From UBA993 sp964485855 (lineage in GTDB: Bacteria; Bacillota; Dethiobacteria; DTU022), in assembly GCA_964485855.1 (NCBI GenBank), contig CAZAKI010000018.1, forward strand, positions 1-38,468: a DNA stretch of 38,468 nucleotides, written 5' to 3'. This document shows, piece by piece, positions 16,075 to 25,255 of the stretch. Every line of letters starts with the position of its first letter. The first letter of the stretch is position 1. Made by a program: the position numbers and the translations under genes. Below the pieces are notes generated by a model. That model was not told where the DNA came from, did no database searches, and saw nothing but the letters and a program-made list of their open reading frames with translations.

Positions 16075-17295
16075 ATGATCACTTGCAGCAAGGAAAGAAT
16101 GGAGGAGAAGGTTAAGACTTTCAGTAAGTTTGGTGATACCGGTTGCGGTGGGGTGACCAGACTCAGTTTTACTGAACCTAATCTGCAGGCGCGGGCGGAA
16201 TTCTGCAGGCGCTGTGAAGCACTGGGTATGGAGATTAAAACTGATGATCTCGGTAATATTTATGCCAAGAAAGAGGGAGACGACAAGTTACCTGCTATTG
16301 CTGTCGGTTCTCACCTTGATTCGGTGGTCAGGGGTGGCAATTACGATGGTGTTTTAGGTGTCCTGACCGGGCTTGAAGCGGTAGAGACGATTATCACCGA
16401 AGGGATAAGAACCCGTCACCCTATGACTGTAATTGTATGGACGAATGAGGAAGGTTCCCGTTTTCGGCCGGCGATGATGTCCTCTGGAATCATTGCCGGT
16501 AAATTTGATGAGCAAACCATGCTGGCGGTAAAAGATGAAGAAGGGATTACCTTTGCCGAAGCGATCAAGGCAAGCGGGTTTCAGGGTGACGCAGCCCATC
16601 GCTTTAATGTCAAGGATTACCTTGCTTTTCTTGAACTTCATATTGAACAGGGACCGGTGTTGGAGGCTGAAGAAAAGGATATCGGGGTGGTTGAAGGAGT
16701 TCTGGGGATGGTCAATTACGAGATTATCACCCGGGGCCAGGCCAACCATGCGGGGACTACGCCGATGCCGATGCGCAAAGATGCCCTTTACGCTATGACT
16801 GCAGTAATCGAGTCTTTGCATAATGAACTGGATAAACTCGATTCCTCCCTGGTTTATACTACTGGTGAATTCAGTGGTGGGCCCAACATCCATACTGTTA
16901 TTCCCGATTACGTGAGGATTACTCTCGATGCCCGGCATCGTGATCCGGAAGTAATCAGGCAGGTAGTTCAAGTAATTGAATCGTTACCGGCGGAGATTCG
17001 TGGTTGCCCGATTAGTTATCGCAGACAGTGGGCGCGCGATACTATAGATTTCAAACCTGAAATGATAAGCACGGTGGAGGAAAGTGTCAAGGCTCTTGGA
17101 TATCCTCACAAGCTGATGTACAGCGGAGCCGGTCATGATGCTCAGTATATTGCTGACCTGGTTCCGACTGCTATGATCTTTGTGCCCAGTGATTCCGGTT
17201 ACAGCCATTGTGAAAAAGAGTATACTTCATTTGAACAATGCTGGAAAGGTGCCAATGTTATCCTCCACAGCATACTGGCCCTGGATAAAAAGTAG
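16075..17295 (+). CDS. M20-type Zn-dependent amidohydrolase (allantoate/N-carbamoyl amino acid hydrolase family)
   Basis: A 406-residue metalloenzyme of the allantoate amidohydrolase, N-carbamoyl-L-amino acid hydrolase and beta-ureidopropionase group. Metal ligands are visible: His80 (VGSHLDSVVRGG), Asp91 (GNYDGVLG), Glu125-Glu126 (WTNEEGSRF), His189 (ELHIEQGPVLE) and the late His in SGYSHCEKEYT. The lid domain has the NHAGTTPMPMRKDA motif. These enzymes release CO2 and ammonia from ureido groups made in purine or pyrimidine breakdown. Its neighbours are a purine permease and adenine deaminase, which supports a nitrogen-salvage role. Which ureido compound is used cannot be decided. The ribosome site AAAGGGG supports the start. 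Confidence 0.9.
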   Translation: MITCSKERMEEKVKTFSKFGDTGCGGVTRLSFTEPNLQARAEFCRRCEALGMEIKTDDLGNIYAKKEGDDKLPAIAVGSHLDSVVRGGNYDGVLGVLTGLEAVETIITEGIRTRHPMTVIVWTNEEGSRFRPAMMSSGIIAGKFDEQTMLAVKDEEGITFAEAIKASGFQGDAAHRFNVKDYLAFLELHIEQGPVLEAEEKDIGVVEGVLGMVNYEIITRGQANHAGTTPMPMRKDALYAMTAVIESLHNELDKLDSSLVYTTGEFSGGPNIHTVIPDYVRITLDARHRDPEVIRQVVQVIESLPAEIRGCPISYRRQWARDTIDFKPEMISTVEESVKALGYPHKLMYSGAGHDAQYIADLVPTAMIFVPSDSGYSHCEKEYTSFEQCWKGANVILHSILALDKK

Positions 17296-17332
17296 CGCTG
17301 TTGCTAGAAATTTCCTGATAGACGTTATGAAT

Positions 17333-17367
17333 AAAAAGCGCCGGGTATGGAAACCCGACGCTTTTTT
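17333..17367. terminator. Bidirectional terminator between the amidohydrolase and azgA
   Basis: AAGCGCCGGGT and ACCCGACGCTT form a stem flanked by A5 on the left and T6 on the right, so it can stop transcription from both converging genes. Confidence 0.88.
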
Positions 17368-17387
17368 AGATTGCAAATCTCCATTTT

Positions 17388-18680
17388 TTACGAAGGCCAA
17401 AAAAAGTGGATGAGCGAGATCAGGGCCAATAGGTATAAGAGCCAGTGTACTTCTTTATGTTTGCCGGCGACCACTTTTACCAGCGGGAAGGCAATAAAGC
17501 CAAAGGCAATGCCGTCTGCGATGCTGTAAGCCAGGGGCATGAAGATAATAGTCAGAAAAGCCGGCAGTGCTTCCGTGAAGTCTTCAAAATTAATTTTTGT
17601 TACCGCACCGACCATTAAAACCCCAACGATAATTAGGGCAGGGGCAGTGGCTTCGGCTGGTACCAGTCCGGCCAGCGGAGCCAGGAAGAGGGTTAGAAAG
17701 AACAATATACCGGTTACAACCGATGTCAGGCCGGTCCGTCCGCCTTCAGAAATTCCGGCTGTTGATTCAATATAGGTGGTAACGGTACTTGTGCCAAGGA
17801 ATGCCCCACCCATGGTGCCGATTGAGTCAACGAGCATGGCTTTGTTTACTTTTGGCAGTCTTCCATCTTTATCAAGGAAGCCTGCCCGAGCTCCGGTGCC
17901 CAGCAATGTTCCCATGGTATCAAACACGTCAACAAAAACGAAAGAAAAGATCACAAATACTGGAATTGCCAGGGTAGCTTTTAAGTCGAGCTGGAAAAGA
18001 ACCGGCGCGAGGCTGGCCGGAGGGCCAAAAATCGCTCCCAGTCCCGATGGAAGAGGCTGAAAGCCCATAATAAAGCTGACTATGGTTGTCAGGATGATGC
18101 CGATCAGGATAGCGCCCCTGACTTTTCTGGCCATCAGGATAGCAATAATCAGGATGCCGATTAGTGAAAGTAGTGGCCCGGAAGCGGTTAAATCGCCAAG
18201 GGTTACCTGGGTGGCTTCACTGCTAATGATAATCCCGGCGTTTTGCAGGCCAATGAAGGCAATAAAAAGTCCGATCCCGGCGGCGACAGCGCTCTTCAGA
18301 CTGGCCGGGACGGCTGCATCAATTCTCGAAATCAGCCCCGATACCGACAGAATGAAGAAAACTACACCAGAGATGAAAACCGCACCCAACGCAGCCTGCC
18401 AGCCAAACTGGGCAGCTACTACGAAGGCAAAGAAGGCGTTTAGCCCCATCCCACTCGCCAGGGCAAAGGGATAGTTGGTAACCAGCCCCATTAAAATTGT
18501 GGTAACCCCAGCAGCGATAATTGTTGCGGTCATTACTGCCCCAAAATCCATGCCAGCCGCACTTAAAATGAAGGGGTTGACAAAAATAATGTAGGCCATG
18601 GTCATAAAGGTAGTCGCGCCGGCAGTTATTTCAGTCTTTAAATTGGTATTATGCTCTGCAAACTTAAAAAACTTTTCCAT
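17388..18680 (-). CDS. azgA: AzgA-family purine permease
   Basis: A 430-residue membrane transporter of the AzgA/PbuG/PbuO branch (adenine, guanine, hypoxanthine uptake). It has the N-terminal signature TEITAGATTFMTMAYIIFVNPFIL, then NYPFALASGMGLNAFFAFVV, and the transport motif FVFVDVFDTMGTLLGTGARAG, with about 12-13 hydrophobic segments. Length is typical. AAGGAGGATACG precedes the ATG. A ykkC-family riboswitch and its terminator occupy the leader, and adenine deaminase is encoded divergently, so imported adenine can go directly to hypoxanthine. The exact base preference is not readable from sequence. Confidence 0.93.
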   Translation of the reverse strand: MEKFFKFAEHNTNLKTEITAGATTFMTMAYIIFVNPFILSAAGMDFGAVMTATIIAAGVTTILMGLVTNYPFALASGMGLNAFFAFVVAAQFGWQAALGAVFISGVVFFILSVSGLISRIDAAVPASLKSAVAAGIGLFIAFIGLQNAGIIISSEATQVTLGDLTASGPLLSLIGILIIAILMARKVRGAILIGIILTTIVSFIMGFQPLPSGLGAIFGPPASLAPVLFQLDLKATLAIPVFVIFSFVFVDVFDTMGTLLGTGARAGFLDKDGRLPKVNKAMLVDSIGTMGGAFLGTSTVTTYIESTAGISEGGRTGLTSVVTGILFFLTLFLAPLAGLVPAEATAPALIIVGVLMVGAVTKINFEDFTEALPAFLTIIFMPLAYSIADGIAFGFIAFPLVKVVAGKHKEVHWLLYLLALISLIHFFWPS

Positions 18681-18759
18681 CGTATCCTCCTTAGAAAATG
18701 ATTGTTTTGCTAATAACCGGTGCCAGAGTGATAATTTATTTAACGATCACCTCCCGTGC

Positions 18760-18814
18760 AATAAAATAAACCCAAACAGGATAGGTATCGAGTGAAACCT
18801 ACCCGCCTGGGTTT
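18760..18814 (-). terminator. Riboswitch-controlled terminator of azgA
   Basis: On the minus strand AAACCCAGGCGGGTAGGT pairs with ACCTATCCTGTTTGGGTTT, then TATTTTATT. The 5' arm is also the 3' part of the riboswitch aptamer, so a ligand-bound aptamer and this hairpin cannot form together. Ligand should therefore switch expression on. Confidence 0.85.
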
Positions 18815-18942
18815 TTGTCCCTCCGGTGTAACATCCTCCAAAAAACAGTGGTTTTGGATGCTTGCGTCACTTGGACCAGCCCGTATTTTTTTAGAGATCA
18901 CCATAAAAAATTAGCGGCGGAACCCTAGACGCACTTTCCCTC
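18790..18942 (-). promoter_or_regulatory. ykkC-family riboswitch, probably the PRPP class
   Basis: Conserved blocks on the minus strand: GTCTAGGGTTCCG (18930-18918), GGTCCAAGTGACGC (18877-18864), ACACCGGAGGGAC (18829-18817), then AAACCCAGGCGGGTAGG. The outer add-on helix P0, GAGGGAAA with TTTCACTC, is present; PRPP and ppGpp classes have it and guanidine-I lacks it. Two extended hairpins fill the variable positions, one an A/T-rich helix. The CAGGCGGGTAGG segment matches, as I recall it, the structurally studied PRPP riboswitch. Placement before a purine permease fits PRPP, which signals purine shortage. Guanidine-I and ppGpp classes are the alternatives. Confidence 0.85.
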
Positions 18943-19109
18943 GTTAAAATAGGTTTTTAACGACCAGCTATTCATTTTTCTGATGTTATAAGCTTTGATG
19001 ATCAAGGTCTAAAGCTAACTAATTAAGTTGCTCCAACTAACACTGATTATTTTTCGCTATCCAAAAAGAAAATCCTTTTTAATTAATAAAGTTTTCAAAG
19101 GAGGACAGA

Positions 19110-19139
19110 GGTTACCTGGCGTATAATATCTAAGTAACC
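19110..19139 (+). promoter_or_regulatory. Promoter region and inverted repeat of the adenine deaminase gene
   Basis: A TATAAT at 19122-19127 is bracketed by GGTTAC (19110-19115) and GTAACC (19134-19139), so a dimeric regulator could cover the -10. No good -35 is seen. The rest of 18943-19109 holds no recognisable element. Confidence 0.35.
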
Positions 19140-19174
19140 GGTTGGATAATTCAAACGCTAGTTAATGGTGATTA

Positions 19175-20920
19175 ATGCTGAAAAAAAAGGAAAAAATGAT
19201 CGCTGATCTAAAAGCACGCATTGCAGTGGCCCGAAAAAAGGAACCGGCTGATTTGTTGTTGAAAAATGCAAGATTAATAAATGTTTTCAACAGCGAGATC
19301 ATGGAGACAGCAATAGCGATTAAAAACGGATTTATTGCTGCTGTCGGTACCGATTACAACCAAGCTGAAGTTAGCATCGATTTGAAAGGGCAGTATCTTG
19401 CTCCGGGTTTAATCGATGCTCACTTGCATATTGAAAGCACTTTGCTTGTGCCGGCTGAATTGGCCCGGATCATTGTTGTTCATGGAACAACCTGCGTAAT
19501 TAACGACCCGCATGAAATAGCCAATGTTTTAGGGATTGCAGGCATAGAGTTAATGCTGGAGGCTTCGGCTAACTTACCCTGTGATTTTTTTACAACGATT
19601 CCCTCCTGTGTGCCGGCAACTAAGATGGAAACCAGCGGTGCTGAAATTAATAGCGCGCAGATTGAAAAATTGTTAGCTTATCCCGGGGTGGTTGGCCTTG
19701 GTGAAATGATGAATTACCCGGGAGTAATTGAGGCAGATCAGGCAGTGATCGAAAAGATTGCCGCAGCTCACCGTTCTGGAAAAGTGATCGATGGTCATGC
19801 CCCGGCGCTAGGGGGTATCGGGTTGCAGGCTTACTTAAGTAGCGGAATCAGCTCAGATCACGAATCTCTGAGCGCCCCGGAAGCCCGGGAGAAGATGCGC
19901 AATGGTATGAAGGTAATCATCAGGCATGGTTCCGCCTCCTCGAGCTTAAAGGAACTGCTGCCTTTGGTCAACGAACGTAACGTCGAATCCTTCATGTTGG
20001 GTAGTGATGATCGGGAGGTCGCCGATTTAATCGAGAAGGGACACTTAAATGATCTGCTTAAAACTGCTGTAGCATGGGGTGCGGATCCCTTGCTGTTAAT
20101 AAAAATGGCCACCCTTAACCCGGCGCGTCATTACCGTCTTTACGATCGGGGAGCTTTGGCCCCCGGTTACCGGGCTGATCTGGTGGTTTTTGAAGATCTG
20201 AGGGATTTTAAAGTAAACCTGGTGATTAAAAACGGTTATCCGGCTGCCCGCCAGGGGAAAATGATCGTTCCGATTAAACATACCAGCCTGCCTCCTGAGG
20301 CTTTAAATTCAGTGCACTTGCCAAGGACTTTAGACGAAAGCGATTTTTTACTGACGGCTCCCAGAGGAAAAATCCCTGTAATCGGGGTTAAGCAAAATGA
20401 TTTGGTGACAGAAAAGCTAGATCTTGATCCCCCGCGAAATAAGCACGGTGAGCTAGTTGCCGATCCCGGCAATTCGATTAATAAGATCGCAGTAGTAGAA
20501 AGACACCGGAATAGCGGCAGGCTGGCCCTGGCTCTGATTCGCGGGTTTGGCTTACACGAAGGGGCAGTGGCTTCCAGCGTGGCTCATGATTCGCACAATA
20601 TTATCGTAGCGGGAGTCGAAGAAAAAGCGATGGCGGCAGCGGTAAATGAGTTGGCGCGGATTGGCGGCGGTTTGGTGGTTGTTGATCGTTATGGTCAAGT
20701 AAAAGCTGAGCTGGCCCTGCCCGTGGCCGGTCTGATGTCTCAAGAACCGGCAGATGTGGTTGCCAAAAAAATGAAAGCGTTGTTGGAAGCCGCCCGTAAA
20801 CTGGGCTCATCCCTGCCGCAACCATTCATGACGCTTTCATTTATGGCTTTGCCGGTGATTCCATCTCTTAAAATAACCGATCAGGGACTATTTGATGTTG
20901 ATCGATTTACCTTTATATGA
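19175..20920 (+). CDS. ade: Adenine deaminase
   Basis: A 581-residue metal-dependent enzyme converting adenine to hypoxanthine and ammonia. It has LLKNARLINVFNSE at the N-terminus and the amidohydrolase metal site GLIDAHLHIESTLL, followed by HGTTCVINDPHEIANVLG, GHAPALGG, SDHESLSAPEAREKMRNGM and MLGSDDRE, all typical of Ade. Length matches the family. The ATG at 19175 lacks a strong ribosome site; the ATG eight codons on (19196) follows AAAAGGAAAAA and is a real alternative. It is divergent from the azgA permease, which with it makes an adenine-salvage pair. Confidence 0.93.
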   Translation: MLKKKEKMIADLKARIAVARKKEPADLLLKNARLINVFNSEIMETAIAIKNGFIAAVGTDYNQAEVSIDLKGQYLAPGLIDAHLHIESTLLVPAELARIIVVHGTTCVINDPHEIANVLGIAGIELMLEASANLPCDFFTTIPSCVPATKMETSGAEINSAQIEKLLAYPGVVGLGEMMNYPGVIEADQAVIEKIAAAHRSGKVIDGHAPALGGIGLQAYLSSGISSDHESLSAPEAREKMRNGMKVIIRHGSASSSLKELLPLVNERNVESFMLGSDDREVADLIEKGHLNDLLKTAVAWGADPLLLIKMATLNPARHYRLYDRGALAPGYRADLVVFEDLRDFKVNLVIKNGYPAARQGKMIVPIKHTSLPPEALNSVHLPRTLDESDFLLTAPRGKIPVIGVKQNDLVTEKLDLDPPRNKHGELVADPGNSINKIAVVERHRNSGRLALALIRGFGLHEGAVASSVAHDSHNIIVAGVEEKAMAAAVNELARIGGGLVVVDRYGQVKAELALPVAGLMSQEPADVVAKKMKALLEAARKLGSSLPQPFMTLSFMALPVIPSLKITDQGLFDVDRFTFI

Positions 20921-21123
20921 AGTTATAGTTGATGATTCTTAAGCGATCAGCCGAATCCGTTTAAATCTGCCCCGGTTTTGGCCATAACTTCTTGCCAGTT
21001 ATTTTTAATTCGTGTAATCTAAGATCGTAGTTTTCGTCAGGAATATGTTTGATTGTTTTTAGTTAACTAGATAACTACTGGATATTTTACCGGGGAGGAG
21101 CCTGGTGTTCCTTCTCGCTTTAT

Positions 21124-22587
21124 ATGTACGTAAAGGATTATGGTGAAGCGGATATGAAATTTCGAAGAATGCGGCTGACCCAACGTAAAGTGGCAAACCA
21201 GAATTTTAAGGCTATTGTTGATCCCGGTCAGTTTCGCCCGATTAGAAGCATCTTGCTGCTGGCCTGGCCGGTAGTCATTGAAATGGGATTGCACACCTTT
21301 GTCTGGATTTTTGATACAGCCATGGTTATGCGGTTGGGCGCCCGTGAAGCTACGGCGGTCGAATTTGGAGCGATTGTCCTTTTTAATGCCCTTTTTATCC
21401 TGGGAGCTTTAGGCATAGGGGCCAACTCGCTTGTAGCCCGCTATACCGGGGCAAAAGAGATGAAAGCTGCTGCTTTGACCGGAGGTCAGGCTTTAAGCGT
21501 CAGTTTTATCATTACGGCACTATTTACTGCTTTGAGCCTGCTGGGCTATAAACTATTATTCGGTTCAGTTATCAAGGATCCGATAACGGTTGCCCTGACC
21601 CTGGATTATTTTTACTATGCCCTGGTCAGTGGAGGTTTTGCCTTGCTACCCCTGGTGGTTGCCAGCGGAATTATCCGTGGGGTTGGTAATACCAAGGTGC
21701 CAATGGTCATTGCCCTGATTGCCAATGTCTATAATGTGATCGGCGATTATCTGCTGATTTTTGGCCATTTCGGTTTTCCGGCTTTAGGGGTTAAAGGGGC
21801 TGCCTTGGCGACCGGTTCGGCCCAGCTAATTGCTTTAATTCTGTCGTTAGCCTACTTATTTTTCCAGCGCGGAGCGCTCCCTTTTTCACTGCATTCGCTT
21901 TTTCCCCTGGATAAAGAGGTCATCCGCAAACTGTTAAAACTAAGTATTCCTGCCGGGGCAGAGGAATTAACCAATAGTGGCAGCAGAATGATAACCGCTG
22001 GTTGGATTACCTTCCTGGGGCCGGTGGCTTTTGCCGCCAATGCTGCAGCGATAGCTGCGGAAGCTTTTTCTTTTATGCCGGGCCAGGCTTTTGCCATAGC
22101 TGCCACCACCCTGGTTGGTCAGCGTCTTGGCGCCGGTTTTATTAAGCAGGCACGCGACAGCGGATACTGGGCTGTGGTGATTGCCACTTGCTTAATGAGC
22201 TTATTTGGATTAATCTTTTTCTTTTTCCCCTACCTGGTTATGAGTCTTTTTGATCCCCCTGACCCGGAGGTGTTACGGCTGGGAATTTTATGTCTGCAGA
22301 TTGCTGCTTTTGAACAACCTTTCATTGCCCTGACGATGGGGTTCTCGGGAGCACTGAAAGGGATTGGAGATACAAAGGGACCTTTTCGCATCGGTTTATA
22401 CAGCAACCTTTTTATTCGTTTGCCCCTGATTTATGCGGCCATTTATATCTGGCATTTGCAGATCTATCATATCTGGTGGATTACAGCCTTGCAGTACGCG
22501 GTTAGTTCAATTTTTCTTTATTGGCGTTATCGTAATAAGGACTGGGAAGGATTAGAGCCGGTGCCGACAACCGAAAATGTCGGTTAA
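21124..22587 (+). CDS. MATE family efflux transporter
   Basis: A 487-residue membrane protein with 12 hydrophobic segments in two related halves. It resembles the NorM/DinF-like MATE exporters (SILLLAWPVVIEMGLHTFVWIFDTAMV; GVGNTKVPMVIAL; ALKGIGDTKGPFRIGLYSN), which use sodium or proton gradients to expel cationic compounds. Start choice is uncertain: ATG 21124 and ATG 21154 both lack a strong ribosome site, and GGTGAAG favours the second slightly. The glucosidase gene follows after 17 bases and probably shares the transcript, although a functional link is not obvious. 20921-21123 shows only a short TAGTTAACTA palindrome. Confidence 0.9.
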   Translation: MYVKDYGEADMKFRRMRLTQRKVANQNFKAIVDPGQFRPIRSILLLAWPVVIEMGLHTFVWIFDTAMVMRLGAREATAVEFGAIVLFNALFILGALGIGANSLVARYTGAKEMKAAALTGGQALSVSFIITALFTALSLLGYKLLFGSVIKDPITVALTLDYFYYALVSGGFALLPLVVASGIIRGVGNTKVPMVIALIANVYNVIGDYLLIFGHFGFPALGVKGAALATGSAQLIALILSLAYLFFQRGALPFSLHSLFPLDKEVIRKLLKLSIPAGAEELTNSGSRMITAGWITFLGPVAFAANAAAIAAEAFSFMPGQAFAIAATTLVGQRLGAGFIKQARDSGYWAVVIATCLMSLFGLIFFFFPYLVMSLFDPPDPEVLRLGILCLQIAAFEQPFIALTMGFSGALKGIGDTKGPFRIGLYSNLFIRLPLIYAAIYIWHLQIYHIWWITALQYAVSSIFLYWRYRNKDWEGLEPVPTTENVG

Positions 22588-22604
22588 TAGAAAGGTGGCA
22601 TTCT

Positions 22605-24329
22605 TTGGTGACAGAAGCAATTAACAAAGATCAGAGAGATTTTTTCGATGCGGCAGACTGGTGGAAAAAGGCTGTTTTCTATCAGATTTATCCCCGTAGT
22701 TTCTTGGACAGTAACGGTGACGGTATTGGTGATCTCCCGGGGATCATCTCTCGTTTAGATTATCTGAACGATGGTACAGATCAGTCGCTGGGGATAGATG
22801 CAATTTGGTTCAGTCCTTTTTTTGCCAGTCCCGATTGCGATTTCGGTTATGACATTGCCGATTACTGTGCCATCGATCCCCGGTATGGCACGATGGCTGA
22901 TTTTGATCGCCTGCTTGAAGAGGCTCATCGCAGAAAGATCAGAGTTGTTTTGGACCTGGTGGTTAATCACACCTCCGATCAGCATCCATGGTTTGTTGAA
23001 TCACGCTCATCCCGTCATAATGCCAAACGTGACTGGTATATCTGGAAAGATGGTCGCCAGGGCGGGAAAAAACCACCCAATAACTGGCGCAACAGCTTTT
23101 TTGGCCGGGCCTGGAGCTATGATCAACAAACTGAACAGTACTATCTGCATTCATTCCTGAAAGAACAGCCCGACCTGAATTGGGAGAACCCGGAAGTAAG
23201 AGAAGCAGTTGCGGCGGTTATTCGTTTCTGGCTGGATCGCGGCGCGGATGGCTTTCGTTTAGATGTAGCTCATATTTACTGTAAGGACCCCCAATTTCGT
23301 GACAACCCAAGTTTACTTTCCGGTCTGAACCGGGTTGGCGGGCTCGATCCGGCAGATCGGACTATGATGGCTAACCTGATGAAAAAACTCTCTCTCCCGG
23401 AGCTGCAGGTGCGTAAGTATAACCAGCACCAGCCTGGAACTCATACCGTGCTGAAGGAGTTTCGTCAAATCTTTGATACCTATCCCGGTGCGACCAGTGT
23501 TGGTGAAATTATCACTGATGATCCGAAGCTGATTGCCTCTTACTACGGTGAAAATAATGACGAACTGCATATGAATTTTTTCTTTGAACTATTGCACTGT
23601 CGCTGGAAAGCAGGCGCTTTCAGACGTTGTATTCAATTATGGGAAGAAACCCTTCCTGCAGGATCCTGGCCGGCTTATACTTTCAGTAATCATGATGTGA
23701 TGAGGGCAATCAGTCGGTACGATGATGGCGTTTCAACTGATCAGCGGGCCAGGCTTTTAGCCCTGATGCTGCTTACGCTGAGAGGAACCCCCTTTATTTA
23801 TTATGGCGAAGAAATCGGGATGAAAGAGGCGAAGCTCCCTAAATCAGCATTACTGGACCCGATTGGGAAAAAATGGTACCCTTTTCATCGTGGACGTGAT
23901 GGTTGCCGGACGCCGATGCAATGGGAAGCGGGAAAACACAGCGGTTTTTCTGCAAGTGAACCCTGGCTGCCTCTTGGTCCGGAGCGTGAATGCCGAAATG
24001 TAGAAACAGAAGAGAATAATCCACAGTCATTACTTTGTTTTTATAAAAAACTAATTTGGTTGCGCAAAAAGTTACCGGCATTGGTTGAAGGCGACTACCA
24101 GTCGATGATATCCGGTATTCCCGAAGAATGTTACTGTTACCGGCGACAGACTAAACAACAGGAATTGGTGGTATGCCTCAACTTCAGCGCGCAGAAACAA
24201 AAGGTTGTGTTAAGCCCTGAGGCGAAAGTAGATATAATAATTGCAACTTTTCCGGAGGGAATTGAACTAGTTAATGATCATACTTTAATCCTCGGACCTG
24301 ATGTAGGATGCCTGGTAGAGATTGTTTAA
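22605..24329 (+). CDS. GH13 alpha-glucosidase (oligo-1,6-glucosidase type)
   Basis: A 574-residue cytoplasmic glycoside hydrolase acting on alpha-glucosides. Catalytic residues of clan GH-H are complete: nucleophile Asp220 (DGFRLDVAH), acid/base Glu301 (SVGEI) and Asp364 (FSNHDVMR). VFYQIYPRSFLDSNGDGIGDLPGI and VVNHTSDQHPWF place it in the oligo-1,6-glucosidase/trehalose-6-phosphate hydrolase subgroup. QPDLNWENPEVR is also typical. There is no signal peptide. The start is TTG 22605 or GTG 22608, both served by AAAGGTGG. No sugar transporter is adjacent, so it may act on internal reserves or compatible solutes. Confidence 0.92.
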   Translation: MVTEAINKDQRDFFDAADWWKKAVFYQIYPRSFLDSNGDGIGDLPGIISRLDYLNDGTDQSLGIDAIWFSPFFASPDCDFGYDIADYCAIDPRYGTMADFDRLLEEAHRRKIRVVLDLVVNHTSDQHPWFVESRSSRHNAKRDWYIWKDGRQGGKKPPNNWRNSFFGRAWSYDQQTEQYYLHSFLKEQPDLNWENPEVREAVAAVIRFWLDRGADGFRLDVAHIYCKDPQFRDNPSLLSGLNRVGGLDPADRTMMANLMKKLSLPELQVRKYNQHQPGTHTVLKEFRQIFDTYPGATSVGEIITDDPKLIASYYGENNDELHMNFFFELLHCRWKAGAFRRCIQLWEETLPAGSWPAYTFSNHDVMRAISRYDDGVSTDQRARLLALMLLTLRGTPFIYYGEEIGMKEAKLPKSALLDPIGKKWYPFHRGRDGCRTPMQWEAGKHSGFSASEPWLPLGPERECRNVETEENNPQSLLCFYKKLIWLRKKLPALVEGDYQSMISGIPEECYCYRRQTKQQELVVCLNFSAQKQKVVLSPEAKVDIIIATFPEGIELVNDHTLILGPDVGCLVEIV

Positions 24330-24347
24330 AGAAGGGAAGGTGAGCTG

Positions 24348-24854
24348 ATGACATTAAAGGATTTGAGCCGTGCAGAACTCGAGTTATTGCTCCAGGATTT
24401 TGCCAAGCGCTGGTTGGCCCATGATGGCCTCTGGTTTCAGCAGATCGAAAAGGTGCATGGTCTTGAAGAGGCTATCAAGCTGGATGCCGGTGCCTGGGAA
24501 GATTTTACCGTCATTGAAGCAAAACGAATTATGGATTTTTTAAAAATCGAAGCAGGAGAAGGTTTGCAAGCTTTGAAGCGGGCGCTTAATTATCGCCTTT
24601 ATGCCATGATCAACGAACAGCAGACTGAAGAGCCTGATGCCAAGACGTTGATTTTTAAGATGAAGGATTGTCGGGTCCAATCAGCTCGCAAGCGCAAGAA
24701 GATGGCAGAATTTCCTTGTAAACCGGTGGGTCTGGTTGAATATAGTGGTTTTGCCAAAACAATCGATTCCCGCATCAAGACCAGGTGTCTTCACTGTCCA
24801 CCGGATGAACATCCTGAGGACAGCTACTGTGCCTGGGAGTTTACGCTTGAATGA
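24348..24854 (+). CDS. DUF6125-like protein, paralogue 2
   Basis: A 168-residue soluble protein of unknown function. The N-terminal helical part (LLLQDFAKRWLAHDGLWFQQIEKVHGLEEAIKLDAGAWEDF) is followed by a cysteine-rich part with KDCRVQSARKRKK, FPCKPVG, TRCLHCPPDEHPED and CAWEF. It is a paralogue of the protein at 5688-6257, sharing WxxxxG-WF-type helices, FPCK, the T-C-L-H box and C-x-WEF; this copy has one more cysteine in CLHC. It follows the glucosidase gene by 18 bases in the same direction. Confidence 0.75.
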   Translation: MTLKDLSRAELELLLQDFAKRWLAHDGLWFQQIEKVHGLEEAIKLDAGAWEDFTVIEAKRIMDFLKIEAGEGLQALKRALNYRLYAMINEQQTEEPDAKTLIFKMKDCRVQSARKRKKMAEFPCKPVGLVEYSGFAKTIDSRIKTRCLHCPPDEHPEDSYCAWEFTLE

Positions 24855-24882
24855 GCTAAATCATTAATTACCGGTTGCATAA

Positions 24883-24911
24883 TTAATATATTATGATATA
24901 ATAATATATTA
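24883..24911 (+). promoter_or_regulatory. AT-rich promoter/operator of the arsR operon
   Basis: The 70-base gap before arsR holds an A/T inverted repeat, AATATATTATGATATAATAATATATT in two halves (AATATATTAT and ATAATATATT), which includes TATAAT-like boxes. A palindrome over the promoter is the usual ArsR-family operator layout. Confidence 0.55.
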
Positions 24912-24925
24912 AGGGGAGGGCTATT

Positions 24926-25219
24926 ATGGATATCAGCGCTGAACTAGCAGTAATTAAGAAAAAAGCATCTCTGCTCAAAGCTTTATCAAATCCGATTAGG
25001 CTCTGCATTGTCAGGGAGCTGTTACAGCGGGATACTTGTAATGTTTCTTCAATGCAAAATTGTTTGCAAATGTCCCAGTCTACTGTTTCTCAGCATCTCG
25101 GAAGACTTCGTGATCTGGGTATTATCAGTGGTGAACGTAAAGGAACGGAAGTTTATTATCGGGTAACCAGTGCTGAGGCGGCTGAAATTATTAAAGTTCT
25201 CTTCGAAACTAGCAAATAA
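24926..25219 (+). CDS. ArsR family transcriptional regulator
   Basis: A 97-residue winged-helix repressor. The recognition region NCLQMSQSTVSQHLGRLRDLGIISGERKGTEVYYRV is canonical. Two cysteines (RDTCNVSSMQNCL) lie near the position of the ArsR metal-binding helix but are not in the classical CxC spacing; a third is in RLCIVRE. The signal could be a metal, a persulfide or redox state. It heads a short operon with a HesB-like selenoprotein (37 bases downstream) and a desulforedoxin, which points to regulation by iron-sulfur or redox stress. The operator is probably the AT-rich palindrome just upstream. Confidence 0.88.
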   Translation: MDISAELAVIKKKASLLKALSNPIRLCIVRELLQRDTCNVSSMQNCLQMSQSTVSQHLGRLRDLGIISGERKGTEVYYRVTSAEAAEIIKVLFETSK

Positions 25220-25255
25220 AGATTGTCATTGAACCATTTTAAGGAGGTAGGTAGA

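Noticed and set aside
15822..16091. Minus-strand reading frame crossing the N gap
   Set aside because: It exists only because the unknown bases contain no stops.
18943..19174. A purine riboswitch before adenine deaminase
   Set aside because: The conserved three-way-junction motifs of the purine aptamer are absent; only a promoter-like TATAAT with a short inverted repeat is seen.
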